From assembly GCA_021734325.1 (NCBI GenBank), contig JAIPJF010000002.1, positions 62,001 to 126,000 on the forward strand: DNA of 64,000 nucleotides, written 5' to 3'. The notes beneath the pieces are model-generated. The model saw nothing but the letters and a program-made list of their open reading frames with translations. It did no database searches and was not told where the DNA came from. Made by a program: the position numbers and the translations under genes. Position 1 is the stretch's first letter; each line of letters begins with the position of its first letter. Origin of the DNA: Fidelibacterota bacterium. GTDB taxonomy: Bacteria > Fidelibacterota > UBA8477 > JABMPR01. Positions 44,950 through 54,355 of this stretch are shown one piece after another.

Positions 44950-46143
44950 TTGACTAAAAAAATCATAGCAATCTACTATCATATGCCCTTCGTTATAGGG
45001 AAAGATGGTACAGTTGGGTGTAATCCAGTAATTGGAACATTTATTGAATCACTTCTTCCTTGTTTTGAGCGAATGATAGTTTTCGGTTTCGAAGCAGTGA
45101 TTAACCCAAAACTGGCAAGCTATACTATTCCAACTGGTCCTGCACTTGAATTTGTGAGTTTAGGTCCCGAAGGTAGATTTTGGGATCACTTTTCTACAAA
45201 TAAACGACTAAGAACAGCCATCCGGAAACAATCATCAAAGATAGACATGCTATTACTCCGGGTCCCATCACACAAAGCCTATTTCATTTGGAAATATCTG
45301 GGGAAGCCGAAAAAGACCCTCCTCTTGTTTGTAGGAAATCAGTACTACAACAATGCTTATTCTAACAATGGCCTCTGGATGCACATTTTTAGAACCATTC
45401 GCTCAAACCTGCACGATCATAGGATGAATAAAATATCCAACCACGGTTCTGCACTGATCTTCGCCAACAGTCCTGCCCTTGTGACTTTATGGGAAGGTAT
45501 CCTCAATAAACAAGTTCGATTAATAAAAACAAGTTCTATTTCTGAGACTGACATTGTGAGCGTTATCCCGGAACGAGAGGAAACCCAAGATTCAATGAGA
45601 TTGCTGTTCGTTGGCAGGGTTTGCAATGACAAAGGGGTTAGGGAATTGCTTGATGCCATGGCTCTGCTTAATCAACAGAAGGCCAATGGATATTTTCTGG
45701 ATATTGTTGGCCCAGAGGGAGATTTGGGAGGCTATACTATATCAGAATTGATGGAGAAGAAAGGAGTTAGCTCCCAATGTAAACACCACGGGGTTGTACC
45801 CTTCGGTGACCAACTCTTTGAGTACTACTCGCGGGCAGATGTATACATTCTACCCTCCTATCATGAGGGTATGCCCCACACTATTTGGGAAGCGCTGGCG
45901 CAGGGAACACCGGTTATATCAACTCCTGTTGGCGGGGTTGGAGATTTTTTTATTGACGGTTTTGATATTCTATTGATCCCGGTAAGGGACCATAAATCAA
46001 TTGCGGAGGTCGTAATCAGCCTTGAAAGTAATAAATTATTAAGGGGATCACTTATACGCAATGGTTTAAAGAAAGTCCGCACAGTTACTCGAGAAGGGCA
46101 GGCAAAAGCATTAACCTCTACTATTTCTAGAGTGTGGAAGTGA
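44950..46143 (+). CDS. Family 4 glycosyltransferase
   Basis: TTG 44950 is used because the protein then begins TKKIIAIYYHMPFVIGKDG, a proper first beta strand. The 397-residue GT-B enzyme has MRLLFVGRVCNDKGVRELLD, YYSRADVYILPSYHEGMPH and IWEALAQGTPVISTPVGG, the standard GT4 donor-side motifs. It follows a 94-nt gap after the ligase/polymerase gene that contains no recognisable element. Donor and acceptor unknown. Confidence 0.88.
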   Translation: MTKKIIAIYYHMPFVIGKDGTVGCNPVIGTFIESLLPCFERMIVFGFEAVINPKLASYTIPTGPALEFVSLGPEGRFWDHFSTNKRLRTAIRKQSSKIDMLLLRVPSHKAYFIWKYLGKPKKTLLLFVGNQYYNNAYSNNGLWMHIFRTIRSNLHDHRMNKISNHGSALIFANSPALVTLWEGILNKQVRLIKTSSISETDIVSVIPEREETQDSMRLLFVGRVCNDKGVRELLDAMALLNQQKANGYFLDIVGPEGDLGGYTISELMEKKGVSSQCKHHGVVPFGDQLFEYYSRADVYILPSYHEGMPHTIWEALAQGTPVISTPVGGVGDFFIDGFDILLIPVRDHKSIAEVVISLESNKLLRGSLIRNGLKKVRTVTREGQAKALTSTISRVWK

Positions 46144-46153
46144 TCAAATCCAA

Positions 46154-47191
46154 ATGACAATTAAGCTCGCAACAATTAATGATCGATCTCTCTGGAATAT
46201 ATATTGCCAGAGGCAATCCACTTTGCCTCCGTTGCCCAATTATGAATGGTTGCAGATATTTGAAGATACTTATGGAGTAAAAATCTTTCCAATATTTGCA
46301 CTTGATGAGAAGAATGATATTAAAGGCTTGCTTCCCATATACCAGATCTTTGACTATAGGGGTGTCCCCAATCTGTACTCATTGAAGAATAGTCTTATTG
46401 CTGATGATACAGAAACCCTAAATGAGTTATTTGCCTACGCTGGAAAATTAGCTAGAGATTTAAACGCAAAACAATTGATAGTTACCTCAGGCTATCATCA
46501 ACTTGATTTGGAAAATCACTTTATACCTATCCAGACTGTGACCCTCGAGATCGCTCCAACTGAAGATGAGATGTGGAAGCTCATGAGAGGTAAAGCTCGA
46601 AATATGATTAAGCGAGCGACGAGGGACGGCATAATCACTGAACAAGGTATTCATCATTTGAATGAGTTCTACGAGATGTATTCCAACCGCATGCTACAAA
46701 AAGGAGTTCGAATTCATTCATTAACCTATTTTGAAAATATCGTAAAGTATCTCGGGAATCAAACTCAATTCTTTATAGCAAAAAGGGCAGGAGAAACCAT
46801 TGGGGGAATGCTCCTCATCTATAGTAGGGATACAGGTGCATATGTTTTCGGTGGGAGCCTAGTTGGTCAAGGTGTCTCACCCAACCAGTTACTACTATGG
46901 GAAATGATTCGGTTCAGCATAAAGCAGGGAATCAAGAATCTTGATCTAGGAGAATCAGCCAAGGGTAGCGGTGTATTTAATTTTAAGGTATGGTTTGGTG
47001 GAACGCCCAGAGATGTACATTACTATAAATGTATATACGAGCCACATGAGACACTCAAAATTCTTCAATTGATGAGTGTTTTGCGGGGGCAGTTTCTTAG
47101 GTTTACATCCTACGCGCTTCTAAAGTATGGAACACCTGGGCTTAAAAGGAAAGCTGCAATATGGAAACGGCAAAAAGGTCCTTTGCAATAA
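46154..47191 (+). CDS. FemAB-like GNAT-superfamily acyltransferase
   Basis: The 345-residue protein resembles FemAB-related/BioF2-like GNAT proteins: WLQIFEDTYGVKIFPIF at the N-terminus, WKLMRGKARNMIKRATRDG (the basic helix typical of this family), GGMLLIYSRDTGAYVFGGS and NLDLGESAKGSGVFNFKVWFGG near the C-terminus. These proteins transfer aminoacyl or acyl groups and are frequent in exopolysaccharide operons; in this context acylation of an amino sugar is likely. The acyl donor cannot be read from the sequence. Confidence 0.78.
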   Translation: MTIKLATINDRSLWNIYCQRQSTLPPLPNYEWLQIFEDTYGVKIFPIFALDEKNDIKGLLPIYQIFDYRGVPNLYSLKNSLIADDTETLNELFAYAGKLARDLNAKQLIVTSGYHQLDLENHFIPIQTVTLEIAPTEDEMWKLMRGKARNMIKRATRDGIITEQGIHHLNEFYEMYSNRMLQKGVRIHSLTYFENIVKYLGNQTQFFIAKRAGETIGGMLLIYSRDTGAYVFGGSLVGQGVSPNQLLLWEMIRFSIKQGIKNLDLGESAKGSGVFNFKVWFGGTPRDVHYYKCIYEPHETLKILQLMSVLRGQFLRFTSYALLKYGTPGLKRKAAIWKRQKGPLQ

Positions 47192-47204
47192 AAGACTTAC
47201 CAAT

Positions 47205-48344
47205 ATGACAACACTTCCGCCAGAGATTTACGAGCAAGATAAGTGTACATTCTTTGCTCTAGGTCGGAATGCTATGTACGCTGCTTGTCAATCTTTGGGC
47301 TTGGGCGAAGGTGATATTGTCCTAACACCAGTTTTTGACTGCGATTCGACACTAAATCCATACAGAGTTTTGAACTTATCATTAGATTTCTACAAGTCGG
47401 ATCCGTATACATTTGAAGTTGATGTGACGGACATTAAAAAGCGTATTAACAAAAATGTAAAACTGGTTCATATAATTAATCATTTTGGATTTCCCCAGCC
47501 ATGGGATGCAATTCTAAAACTTTGTGAGGAAACCGGCATTCCCATAATTGAGGATAATGCGTATACTTTATCTTCAAAGTATAAAGGTAGAATGCTTGGC
47601 ACTTTTGGAGATTTCTCGTTTTTTTCCTTGTACAAAATGATTCCCATGATTGACGGTGCGATGTTACGCATTAATAACCCACAGTATTCACTCGACATCT
47701 CAATGGACAAACCGAAATGGTTTTATCCACCAGATTGGAAAAAAGTCTTCAGCCTAGTCGCAGTTAAAATGGGGTATGAATATCTTCCTGATGCCATAAA
47801 GATGAGAATTTTAAAGGCTGAGAAACCACTTCCTCCTCTATATTCTGATAAATCCGGATATCCGGAATGGCATCTACGTGATGCAATTCTCTCTAATTTC
47901 TCCTATGACTATTATCGTCCCATGTCACGGATTGCCAGATACCAAATGAGTAATTTTTTAAGAAATGATCGTATGGTATTAGAAAAAAATATTAGACGAT
48001 ATTATAGACAAATTGTAAACAGGTTAACTGGAGTAAAGAGGTTAAAAGTTCTGTGGCCAATAATTACTGATGAGCAAGTCCCCACATGTGTTTCAGTATT
48101 AATCAGGTCTCACCGAGATGAAGTACTATATGGATTAAAAGCAAAAAAGTACGCTGTTATTGCATGGCCAACATATTCTGGTGCGGTTATTGACCGAGGG
48201 CTGGAGTTTCCTGAAATAGAGATTATTGGGAAGCAAATTCTTCAGTTGATGATTCCGGCACATCGTGTATTAAAACCAACCGCCGATTCATATTTTATGA
48301 GTTTAGTCAGGGATTTCATAACACTACATAAGAGATTTGATTAA
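47205..48344 (+). CDS. DegT/DnrJ/EryC1-like PLP protein
   Basis: ATG 47205 is chosen; an upstream in-frame start at 47127 would overlap the FemAB-like gene with non-homologous residues. The 379-residue protein has the aminotransferase layout: LGRNAMYAACQSLGLGEGD, PVFDCDST, HIINHFGFPQPWDAI, IIEDNAYTLSS and a likely Schiff-base lysine K144 in FFSLYKMIPMIDG. It is more divergent than the other two family members in the window. It may be a sugar aminotransferase or a dehydratase-type relative. A PIG-L deacetylase gene follows after 1 nt. Confidence 0.72.
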   Translation: MTTLPPEIYEQDKCTFFALGRNAMYAACQSLGLGEGDIVLTPVFDCDSTLNPYRVLNLSLDFYKSDPYTFEVDVTDIKKRINKNVKLVHIINHFGFPQPWDAILKLCEETGIPIIEDNAYTLSSKYKGRMLGTFGDFSFFSLYKMIPMIDGAMLRINNPQYSLDISMDKPKWFYPPDWKKVFSLVAVKMGYEYLPDAIKMRILKAEKPLPPLYSDKSGYPEWHLRDAILSNFSYDYYRPMSRIARYQMSNFLRNDRMVLEKNIRRYYRQIVNRLTGVKRLKVLWPIITDEQVPTCVSVLIRSHRDEVLYGLKAKKYAVIAWPTYSGAVIDRGLEFPEIEIIGKQILQLMIPAHRVLKPTADSYFMSLVRDFITLHKRFD

Positions 48345-48345
48345 G

Positions 48346-49203
48346 ATGATCAGAGAAATGTATAGGGCTTTTCGTAAGCTCATGATTGGTAGACCCTCAA
48401 TGCGACTATACAAATTCATGATTACCGATTGGGTTAAATTAACTGACCTACAATCTTGTAGCAATGTGCTGAACACTAAACGGTTTAATCGCAACCTTCA
48501 GCCACTTGAAATAGAAGTCCCTGATGCTAAGCGAATACTTGTCATCGCACCTCATCCAGATGATGATATTATTGGCGCAGGAGGAACCCTGATCAAAGCC
48601 AAAGCGATCGGAGCTGATATTCATGTACTTTATGTAACAAATGGTTTGCCAGAGCATGCAGAGGCGATAAGAAAAGAAACATTATCTGTCTGTGAACAAA
48701 TTGGGACAACTCCTCATTTTTTGGATTGTCAAGCCCGAGCGATTCCAATAAATGACCGTGACGTTAATAGCAAGGTTCAGAAGATAGTAACTGAGTTGAA
48801 ACCAGATCTAATATTTACAAGCTTCTTGTTGGATGATCATGATGATCATCGTCGTGTTAATCACTTGCTTCTAGAGGTGCTAGACAATAAAAAACTGCCT
48901 AAGTGTGAGATATGGGCATATCAGATATACTCATCAGTAATTCCAAATGTTGTAGTAAATATTTCCGAGCAAGTGACCAGAAAAAAAGAATTGATTGATA
49001 TTTGGGAAAGTGTGGGGAAGCTAGGTGATCTTGCACATTATATTCTTGGCGTTAATGCATCAAATAGCAGGTATCTAAAAACAAAGGAAATAGCTTGGGC
49101 TGAATCTTTCTTTGTAGTTCCAATTGAAGAGTATTTAAAGCTATGCAGAATTTATTTTAGAGAGTCAAATGGGAAAAGCTATTATTTTCCCGATTACAGT
49201 TAG
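48346..49203 (+). CDS. PIG-L-family N-deacetylase
   Basis: ATG 48346 lies directly after the previous stop; TTG 48337 is also in frame. The 285-residue protein carries the zinc-site motif APHPDDDIIGAGGTL (about residues 66-80), LYVTNGLPEHAEAIRKE and a downstream HDDHRRVNH (about 164-172) that supplies the remaining ligand. PIG-L-type LmbE enzymes deacetylate N-acetylglucosaminyl compounds. With the CE4-like gene 41620-42630 it suggests free amino groups in the polymer or its precursors. Confidence 0.85.
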   Translation: MIREMYRAFRKLMIGRPSMRLYKFMITDWVKLTDLQSCSNVLNTKRFNRNLQPLEIEVPDAKRILVIAPHPDDDIIGAGGTLIKAKAIGADIHVLYVTNGLPEHAEAIRKETLSVCEQIGTTPHFLDCQARAIPINDRDVNSKVQKIVTELKPDLIFTSFLLDDHDDHRRVNHLLLEVLDNKKLPKCEIWAYQIYSSVIPNVVVNISEQVTRKKELIDIWESVGKLGDLAHYILGVNASNSRYLKTKEIAWAESFFVVPIEEYLKLCRIYFRESNGKSYYFPDYS

Positions 49204-49374
49204 AGCAGATTTTTTCTCACCGCAGCAAACTGGCCAAAACAAGCTTTATACTTTTTATCACTTATTACTAAATACATACTAAAAGATAGAATAATATTAA
49301 ATATTCTAAGGAATATAATTATCAAATTGCAGTCCTTATATATCTATGAATCCTGAACACTCTAGGAAAAGACT
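49204..49374 (+). other. Short intergenic gap without recognised features
   Basis: These 171 nt between the PIG-L-type gene and the next glycosyltransferase are AT-rich. I see no convincing hairpin or promoter; the only functional-looking element is AGGAA at 49364-49368, which serves as ribosome site for the CTG-started gene that follows. Confidence 0.3.
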
Positions 49375-50559
49375 CTGAAGATTCTCTATATAGATCCGTT
49401 CACAATCAGTGACTATCTTGGTGGATCACATAAAAGTCTATTGGCGATCATGTGGAGTATGAAACAAAATAACCACGAGGTATTACTAGCTACTCCTGGT
49501 AAGAGCCTTCTGGTTTCTGAAGCCGAAAAATTGGATATGGAAATAGCTACTTTTTCTCTCCCTGCACTCAAGGAAACAAGATATATCAAAGAGGGGAAAA
49601 ACAAATTCAGCATTCTGGCTGCTCTCTATGATATCCTTGCTTTAATGAGTGCAGGCTTGTCTCTGTTCACTCTGATCCGTAAAAGCAAACCTGATATCGT
49701 TTATGCCAATCAGATGCTCATATCCATTTCCAGTGGAATAGCCAGCACACTTGCCGGAACTCCCTCAATCTGGCACATAAGAGAAAACCCCTCAAAACAT
49801 GTTCCTGGATTCATTAAAAAGATATACGGTCTCCTTGCATTTCTGTTTGCCGATCAAATAATTGTGAATTCGCAATATTCGGCAAATCTGTTTCAGGACA
49901 CTCTGGCCCGGGAAAAAGTGGTGGTGGTCCCAATTGGTATTCAAGAAGATCAAGCTTCTTATTCTAAAAAGAATCGTAATAATTCATCTGAGATTGTGAT
50001 TGCGGTATTCGGACGAGTAATTCCTATGAAAGGTCACGATGTTTTAATCAGATCAATGGAGCATCTTAACAACGGGGATGTATCTGATATTAAACTGAAA
50101 TTATACGGCTATTTCGATCCCATGGACTCATACTATCTGCAGCTTACCTCCCTGATTAAAAAATTAGGCTTTGGTAAAAAGATCGAATTCTGTGGATATG
50201 TCACGGATATAAGTCTGGCGCTCAATGATTCAAGTATTGTTGTTTCCCCATCAACAGAGTCAGAATCTTTTGGCCGGACCATCACTGAAGCAATGGCTGC
50301 TGGAAGACCAGTGATCGCTTCTCGTATCGGTGCCCATCCGGAAATTGTGCAAGATGGAACAACAGGTATCTTGGTGGAGCCAAATGACCCGCAAGCTCTG
50401 GGTGAAGCTCTTGCTAAACTCATTGGTGATGAAGAACTGCGCGGTAGAATGGGGCGTGCAGGTAGAGAGAGATACCTTAAAGCATTCACTCTGGAAAAGT
50501 ATCATCAAAATCTTTTTGATGTCTATACTAACCTTTTGGAGGGTGCAGAATCTCTATGA
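49375..50559 (+). CDS. Family 4 glycosyltransferase with probable CTG start
   Basis: The reading frame is open from a stop at 49363. The first conventional start, TTG 49441, falls inside the conserved N-terminus: the frame upstream encodes KILYIDPFTISDYLGGSHKS, exactly the first strand and glycine-rich loop of GT4 enzymes. The only start-like codon before that strand is CTG 49375, with AGGAA at 49364-49368 and 6 nt spacing. The 394-residue product also has IVIAVFGRVIPMKGHDVL, SSIVVSPSTESESFGRTI and the donor-site EAMAAGRPVIASRIGAHPE. Function: retaining sugar transfer; donor unknown. ATGA overlap with the next gene. Confidence 0.85.
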   Translation: MKILYIDPFTISDYLGGSHKSLLAIMWSMKQNNHEVLLATPGKSLLVSEAEKLDMEIATFSLPALKETRYIKEGKNKFSILAALYDILALMSAGLSLFTLIRKSKPDIVYANQMLISISSGIASTLAGTPSIWHIRENPSKHVPGFIKKIYGLLAFLFADQIIVNSQYSANLFQDTLAREKVVVVPIGIQEDQASYSKKNRNNSSEIVIAVFGRVIPMKGHDVLIRSMEHLNNGDVSDIKLKLYGYFDPMDSYYLQLTSLIKKLGFGKKIEFCGYVTDISLALNDSSIVVSPSTESESFGRTITEAMAAGRPVIASRIGAHPEIVQDGTTGILVEPNDPQALGEALAKLIGDEELRGRMGRAGRERYLKAFTLEKYHQNLFDVYTNLLEGAESL

Positions 50560-51683
50560 CGAAGGATAAGCCCAAAATCAGAGTGTTACATCTCATAGGC
50601 AGTATGGGCTTAGGAGGAGCTGGAAAACTTGTCAAATATGACGTGGAGAATGCTGACCCGGAGATTTTTGAAGTGGGTGTTGCCTGTCTGGAGTCCCTGG
50701 GTGAGTATGGGCACGAATTATTGACCAAGGGATATTTGGTAAAAAGATTCGATTTTTCAAGATCCTGGAAAATGACATGCAAAAATCTTAAGGCACTTCT
50801 GAACTTATTCAAGTTCTTGAAATACCACAAAGTGGATATTGTTAGCAGCCATTTGTTTATCCCAGGAATTTTGGCCAGGATCTACGGGAAAATTTTGAAT
50901 ATTCACGGCATTCTGCATACGACGCACAATATTATGTATCCAAGAATAGAACCATTTGTAGATAATTTCCTACAGCGGTTCACGAATAAAGTTATTGTTG
51001 ACTCAAATGCTGTCAAGTCCAAGCTGATTGAGTCGGGGATACATTCTGAGAACATCGAAGTCATATATAATGGTATTGATGACAGGGAATTCAGTCAAAC
51101 GCTTCAAATGGAAACAGAAAAGGAAGCCCTGAATATTTCATCCGATAATTTCATACTCGGGAATATATCAGGTCTGCAATATTACAAGGGTCATGATTTT
51201 CTTCTTGATATATTTGCACAAGTCGAAGCTAAACATAAAAACGTACACCTCGTGCTTGTCGGAGATGGAGAGTTAAAAGATCAGCTGATTGAGCAGGTCA
51301 CGGATCTGAAACTTAGTGATAAAGTCCATTTTCTTGGTAAAAGATCTGATATTCAATCCCTGATCGCGGCCATGGATATCATGGTACATCCCGCCAGGTG
51401 GGAGGGCTTTGGGATAATACTGGCTGAAGCCATGTATTGTGGCGTCCCTGTAGTATGCTCCGATAGGGGAGGAATTCCGGAAGTGGTCCAGGACCAGGTC
51501 AGTGGATTTGTTCACCCGTTTGGAGATAAAGATGCTTTTGTGGGATCCATTTCAGCTTTGATTAATGACAATAAATTGCGTCAAAAGATGGCTAATGCAG
51601 GAACCCTTCGGGCACGGGAACTATTTTCAATGAAACAGATGATGGCAAACTACTCTAGAGTGTATAAAGCGCTTGTGGAATAA
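50556..51683 (+). CDS. Family 4 glycosyltransferase
   Basis: A 375-residue GT-B protein starting with RVLHLIGSMGLGGAGKLVKY (acceptor-side loop). The donor half has FILGNISGLQYYKGHDFLL, VHLVLVGDGELKDQLIEQV and MVHPARWEGFGIILAEAMYCG, where E-G-F-G-x5-E is the GT4 signature. It starts inside the stop of the previous transferase gene, so the two are translationally coupled and may act in consecutive steps. Confidence 0.92.
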   Translation: MTKDKPKIRVLHLIGSMGLGGAGKLVKYDVENADPEIFEVGVACLESLGEYGHELLTKGYLVKRFDFSRSWKMTCKNLKALLNLFKFLKYHKVDIVSSHLFIPGILARIYGKILNIHGILHTTHNIMYPRIEPFVDNFLQRFTNKVIVDSNAVKSKLIESGIHSENIEVIYNGIDDREFSQTLQMETEKEALNISSDNFILGNISGLQYYKGHDFLLDIFAQVEAKHKNVHLVLVGDGELKDQLIEQVTDLKLSDKVHFLGKRSDIQSLIAAMDIMVHPARWEGFGIILAEAMYCGVPVVCSDRGGIPEVVQDQVSGFVHPFGDKDAFVGSISALINDNKLRQKMANAGTLRARELFSMKQMMANYSRVYKALVE

Positions 51684-51745
51684 TTTAAATTCAGGTCAGA
51701 TCAATAATTTCACCTTGGAAAAGCGAAAGAATTCGATAATCGATC

Positions 51746-53170
51746 GTGCTATTCAATAGTCTCATATTCCCGGTCTTTTTTCTCATTGTAATACTTGTTT
51801 ATTACCAACTCAACTTGAGAGGGCAAAATAAGTCGTTGCTGTTGGCCAGTTATTTTTTCTACGGCTGGTGGGATTGGCGTTTTTGCTCATTGCTCGTGTT
51901 TTCAACCATTCTGGATTGGTATGTTTCCCATGCAATAGATCGCTCTGATGATAGTCGTAGGCGAAAGTCTTTACTTCTACTGAGCGTTTTCGGTAATCTT
52001 GGTGTACTCGGTTTCTTCAAATACTTCAATTTTTTCGCCGGCTCAATGGAGCAGCTTCTGAATGCTGCAGGGTTTCACCCGGATATGTTCACGCTGCATA
52101 TCATTCTGCCCATGGGCATATCCTTCTACACCTTTCAGACCATGTCCTATACTATCGATATTTATCGCCGAAAACAAAGGCCGGCAGAAAATTTTATCGG
52201 TTTTGCTCTCTATGTCTCATTTTTCCCCCAACTTGTGGCCGGTCCTATTGAACGGGCCAAACGTTTACTGCCCCAGCTGATGAATCGCAGGGCTTTCAGC
52301 TTTGAAAATATTCGAGGCGGTGTGCCACTCATTTTATTCGGATATTTTAAAAAGATCGTCATCGCAGATTCGCTGGCCGCCATCGTCGAATCCTGTTTTC
52401 GCGATCCAAACGCTTACTCTGGACTTGATCTGCTGCTGGGAGTTTATGCCTTTGCCATTCAGATCTACTGTGACTTTTCCGGATATACGGATATTGCCCG
52501 GGGGATATCAAAAACATTGGGAATCAGTCTGATGCCTAATTTTTCAGCACCCTATTTTTCCAGAAATATCACAGAATTCTGGAGACGGTGGCACATTTCA
52601 CTTTCAACCTGGCTCCGCGATTATCTTTACGTTTCCCTTGGGGGGAATCGTAAAGGGAGGATAAGAACCTATATGAATCTCATGCTCACAATGCTCCTCG
52701 GTGGCCTCTGGCATGGAGCTGCCTGGACATTTGTTATTTGGGGTGGAATCCACGGTCTTTACCTGGCTGTTCATAAAATTATACTGAGGGGGGTAAAACC
52801 TGAGATCGACGCATGGATCAGCAATCCCGGAGCAATCATAAGCGATCTGTTAAAAATGTTCCTTACCTTCAATCTGGTCAGTTTCTCCTGGATATTTTTC
52901 CGGGCCGATTCATTATCAGATGCAATGCAGTATATCTCAGGGATGATGCATAATGGGGGATCCGCACTGTTTCTAAAACCTGTGCTATTCGCCCTGGTTG
53001 CCTCGGCCCTGATCGATGTGGGGCAACGGTATTCTGAGGATTACTCATGGTTGGATCGCTGGCCTTTGTATTGGCGGTATGTACTTTCAGGAAGTCTGCT
53101 GATCGCATCAGTCCTGGTGTTCGGCTGGCACTACAGCAGTCCAACACCCTTTATTTACTTTCAGTTCTAG
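51746..53170 (+). CDS. MBOAT-family O-acyltransferase (AlgI-like)
   Basis: GTG 51746 starts a 474-residue polytopic membrane protein with LASYFFYGWWDWRF, FFPQLVAGPIERAKRLLPQ, FWRRWHISLSTWLRDYLY and the catalytic-site LGGLWHGAAWTFVIWGG, whose His (about residue 323) is the conserved MBOAT histidine. AlgI-type enzymes move acetyl groups across the inner membrane for O-acetylation of exported polysaccharide. The next gene encodes an SGNH-like partner, as in alginate and cellulose acetylation systems. Confidence 0.93.
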   Translation: MLFNSLIFPVFFLIVILVYYQLNLRGQNKSLLLASYFFYGWWDWRFCSLLVFSTILDWYVSHAIDRSDDSRRRKSLLLLSVFGNLGVLGFFKYFNFFAGSMEQLLNAAGFHPDMFTLHIILPMGISFYTFQTMSYTIDIYRRKQRPAENFIGFALYVSFFPQLVAGPIERAKRLLPQLMNRRAFSFENIRGGVPLILFGYFKKIVIADSLAAIVESCFRDPNAYSGLDLLLGVYAFAIQIYCDFSGYTDIARGISKTLGISLMPNFSAPYFSRNITEFWRRWHISLSTWLRDYLYVSLGGNRKGRIRTYMNLMLTMLLGGLWHGAAWTFVIWGGIHGLYLAVHKIILRGVKPEIDAWISNPGAIISDLLKMFLTFNLVSFSWIFFRADSLSDAMQYISGMMHNGGSALFLKPVLFALVASALIDVGQRYSEDYSWLDRWPLYWRYVLSGSLLIASVLVFGWHYSSPTPFIYFQF

Positions 53171-53183
53171 TTGATGATCATTC

Positions 53184-54344
53184 ATGATTAAAACCAAATT
53201 ACGCTCAGCAGTCATCTTCCTGCTAGCCATTCCAGTTATTCTACTGCTGATTGAGGTGGGAATTAGAATCATTATTCCCCAGGCCGTGGATGAGATCGAT
53301 TTTGGAGATATCTATACCATAAGCTATTCACCAAGCCTGGGAAAAAATATCAAGTCCTTAAAACCGGGAATAAGCAGAATAAAAAATGGAGCCGAAGTAC
53401 ACATAAATTCTATCGGAACCAGAGATAATGACTATACCATTCAAAAGCCTGATAGCGTACGAAGGATCGCCATAGTTGGGAGTTCGATTGCCTTTGGATT
53501 GAATCTGGAATTGGATGATACTTTTGGCAAGAAAATGGAGACGTTGTTCGAAGCTGATTCGGGAACAGTTCAAACTGAAGTGCTGCTTTTTGGGCGACCG
53601 GGATTCAAGGCAAGGGAGACTTACGCTTGTATCGTGGACAAAGTGTTGGCTTTCGAACCAGACTTGATCATCTATTCTTTTGTCCAGAATAATTATGAAG
53701 ACGAATCTGCCGATGAATATTTTTCCAGACTAACCGCACCGCCGATCATTCAACACCAGGATGCAGCGAAAGGTGAGATCTCCATACTTGCAAAACTGCG
53801 CAACGGCTGGGAGGAAATGAAAGATCATCAATTAAGTCGATATGTCAGATCCAGATTTCATCTTTATTTGTTTAGTGCCAATTCCATTGCCAGGATTCTC
53901 AGAGAGGTTTCGCAAATCGAAAAAGAGAAAGCTCAAAATATTGCAGCACTAAATCCGAATTTGCCGTCATTCAGAAAAAAAATCATCAACACAGAATCCT
54001 GGATATCCCTTATGAATGATGCCTGTCAGGGAAAAGGGGTGAAATTTGCCATACTGATGCATCCCTATGAGATGCAGTTGAATGAGCGGGGGGGAGAAAA
54101 GTGGCGTTTGAAAGGGATAGATATTCCAACGAATAACCTTAATTTTGAAACTCACCAGATCATGAAGAACTATGCCCAATCAACGGGGATTTATTTTGTA
54201 GATATTCTACCAGAGCTGCGGAATAGGATGGAGAGTGATCGCAACTATTATTTGGAAGGCGACTATGGACACTTCAACGCAGCCGGTCACAGTCTCATTG
54301 CAGAAAATTTATTTAAAGCTGTGAATCAAATACTGGCTGATTAG
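53184..54344 (+). CDS. SGNH-hydrolase-like protein, partner of the MBOAT enzyme
   Basis: The 386-residue protein has one N-terminal membrane helix (AVIFLLAIPVILLLIEVGI) and a predicted periplasmic domain. SGNH features are the block I IAIVGSSIAFGLNLELDD (Ser near residue 98), YSFVQNNYEDE (block III N), and the C-terminal YGHFNAAGHSLIAE with the catalytic Asp/His region. Such proteins take the acyl group passed by the MBOAT enzyme and put it on the polysaccharide. The DxxH is atypical here (D-Y-G-H), so the call rests on block I and position. Confidence 0.75.
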   Translation: MIKTKLRSAVIFLLAIPVILLLIEVGIRIIIPQAVDEIDFGDIYTISYSPSLGKNIKSLKPGISRIKNGAEVHINSIGTRDNDYTIQKPDSVRRIAIVGSSIAFGLNLELDDTFGKKMETLFEADSGTVQTEVLLFGRPGFKARETYACIVDKVLAFEPDLIIYSFVQNNYEDESADEYFSRLTAPPIIQHQDAAKGEISILAKLRNGWEEMKDHQLSRYVRSRFHLYLFSANSIARILREVSQIEKEKAQNIAALNPNLPSFRKKIINTESWISLMNDACQGKGVKFAILMHPYEMQLNERGGEKWRLKGIDIPTNNLNFETHQIMKNYAQSTGIYFVDILPELRNRMESDRNYYLEGDYGHFNAAGHSLIAENLFKAVNQILAD

Positions 54345-54355
54345 CGATTTAAAAG

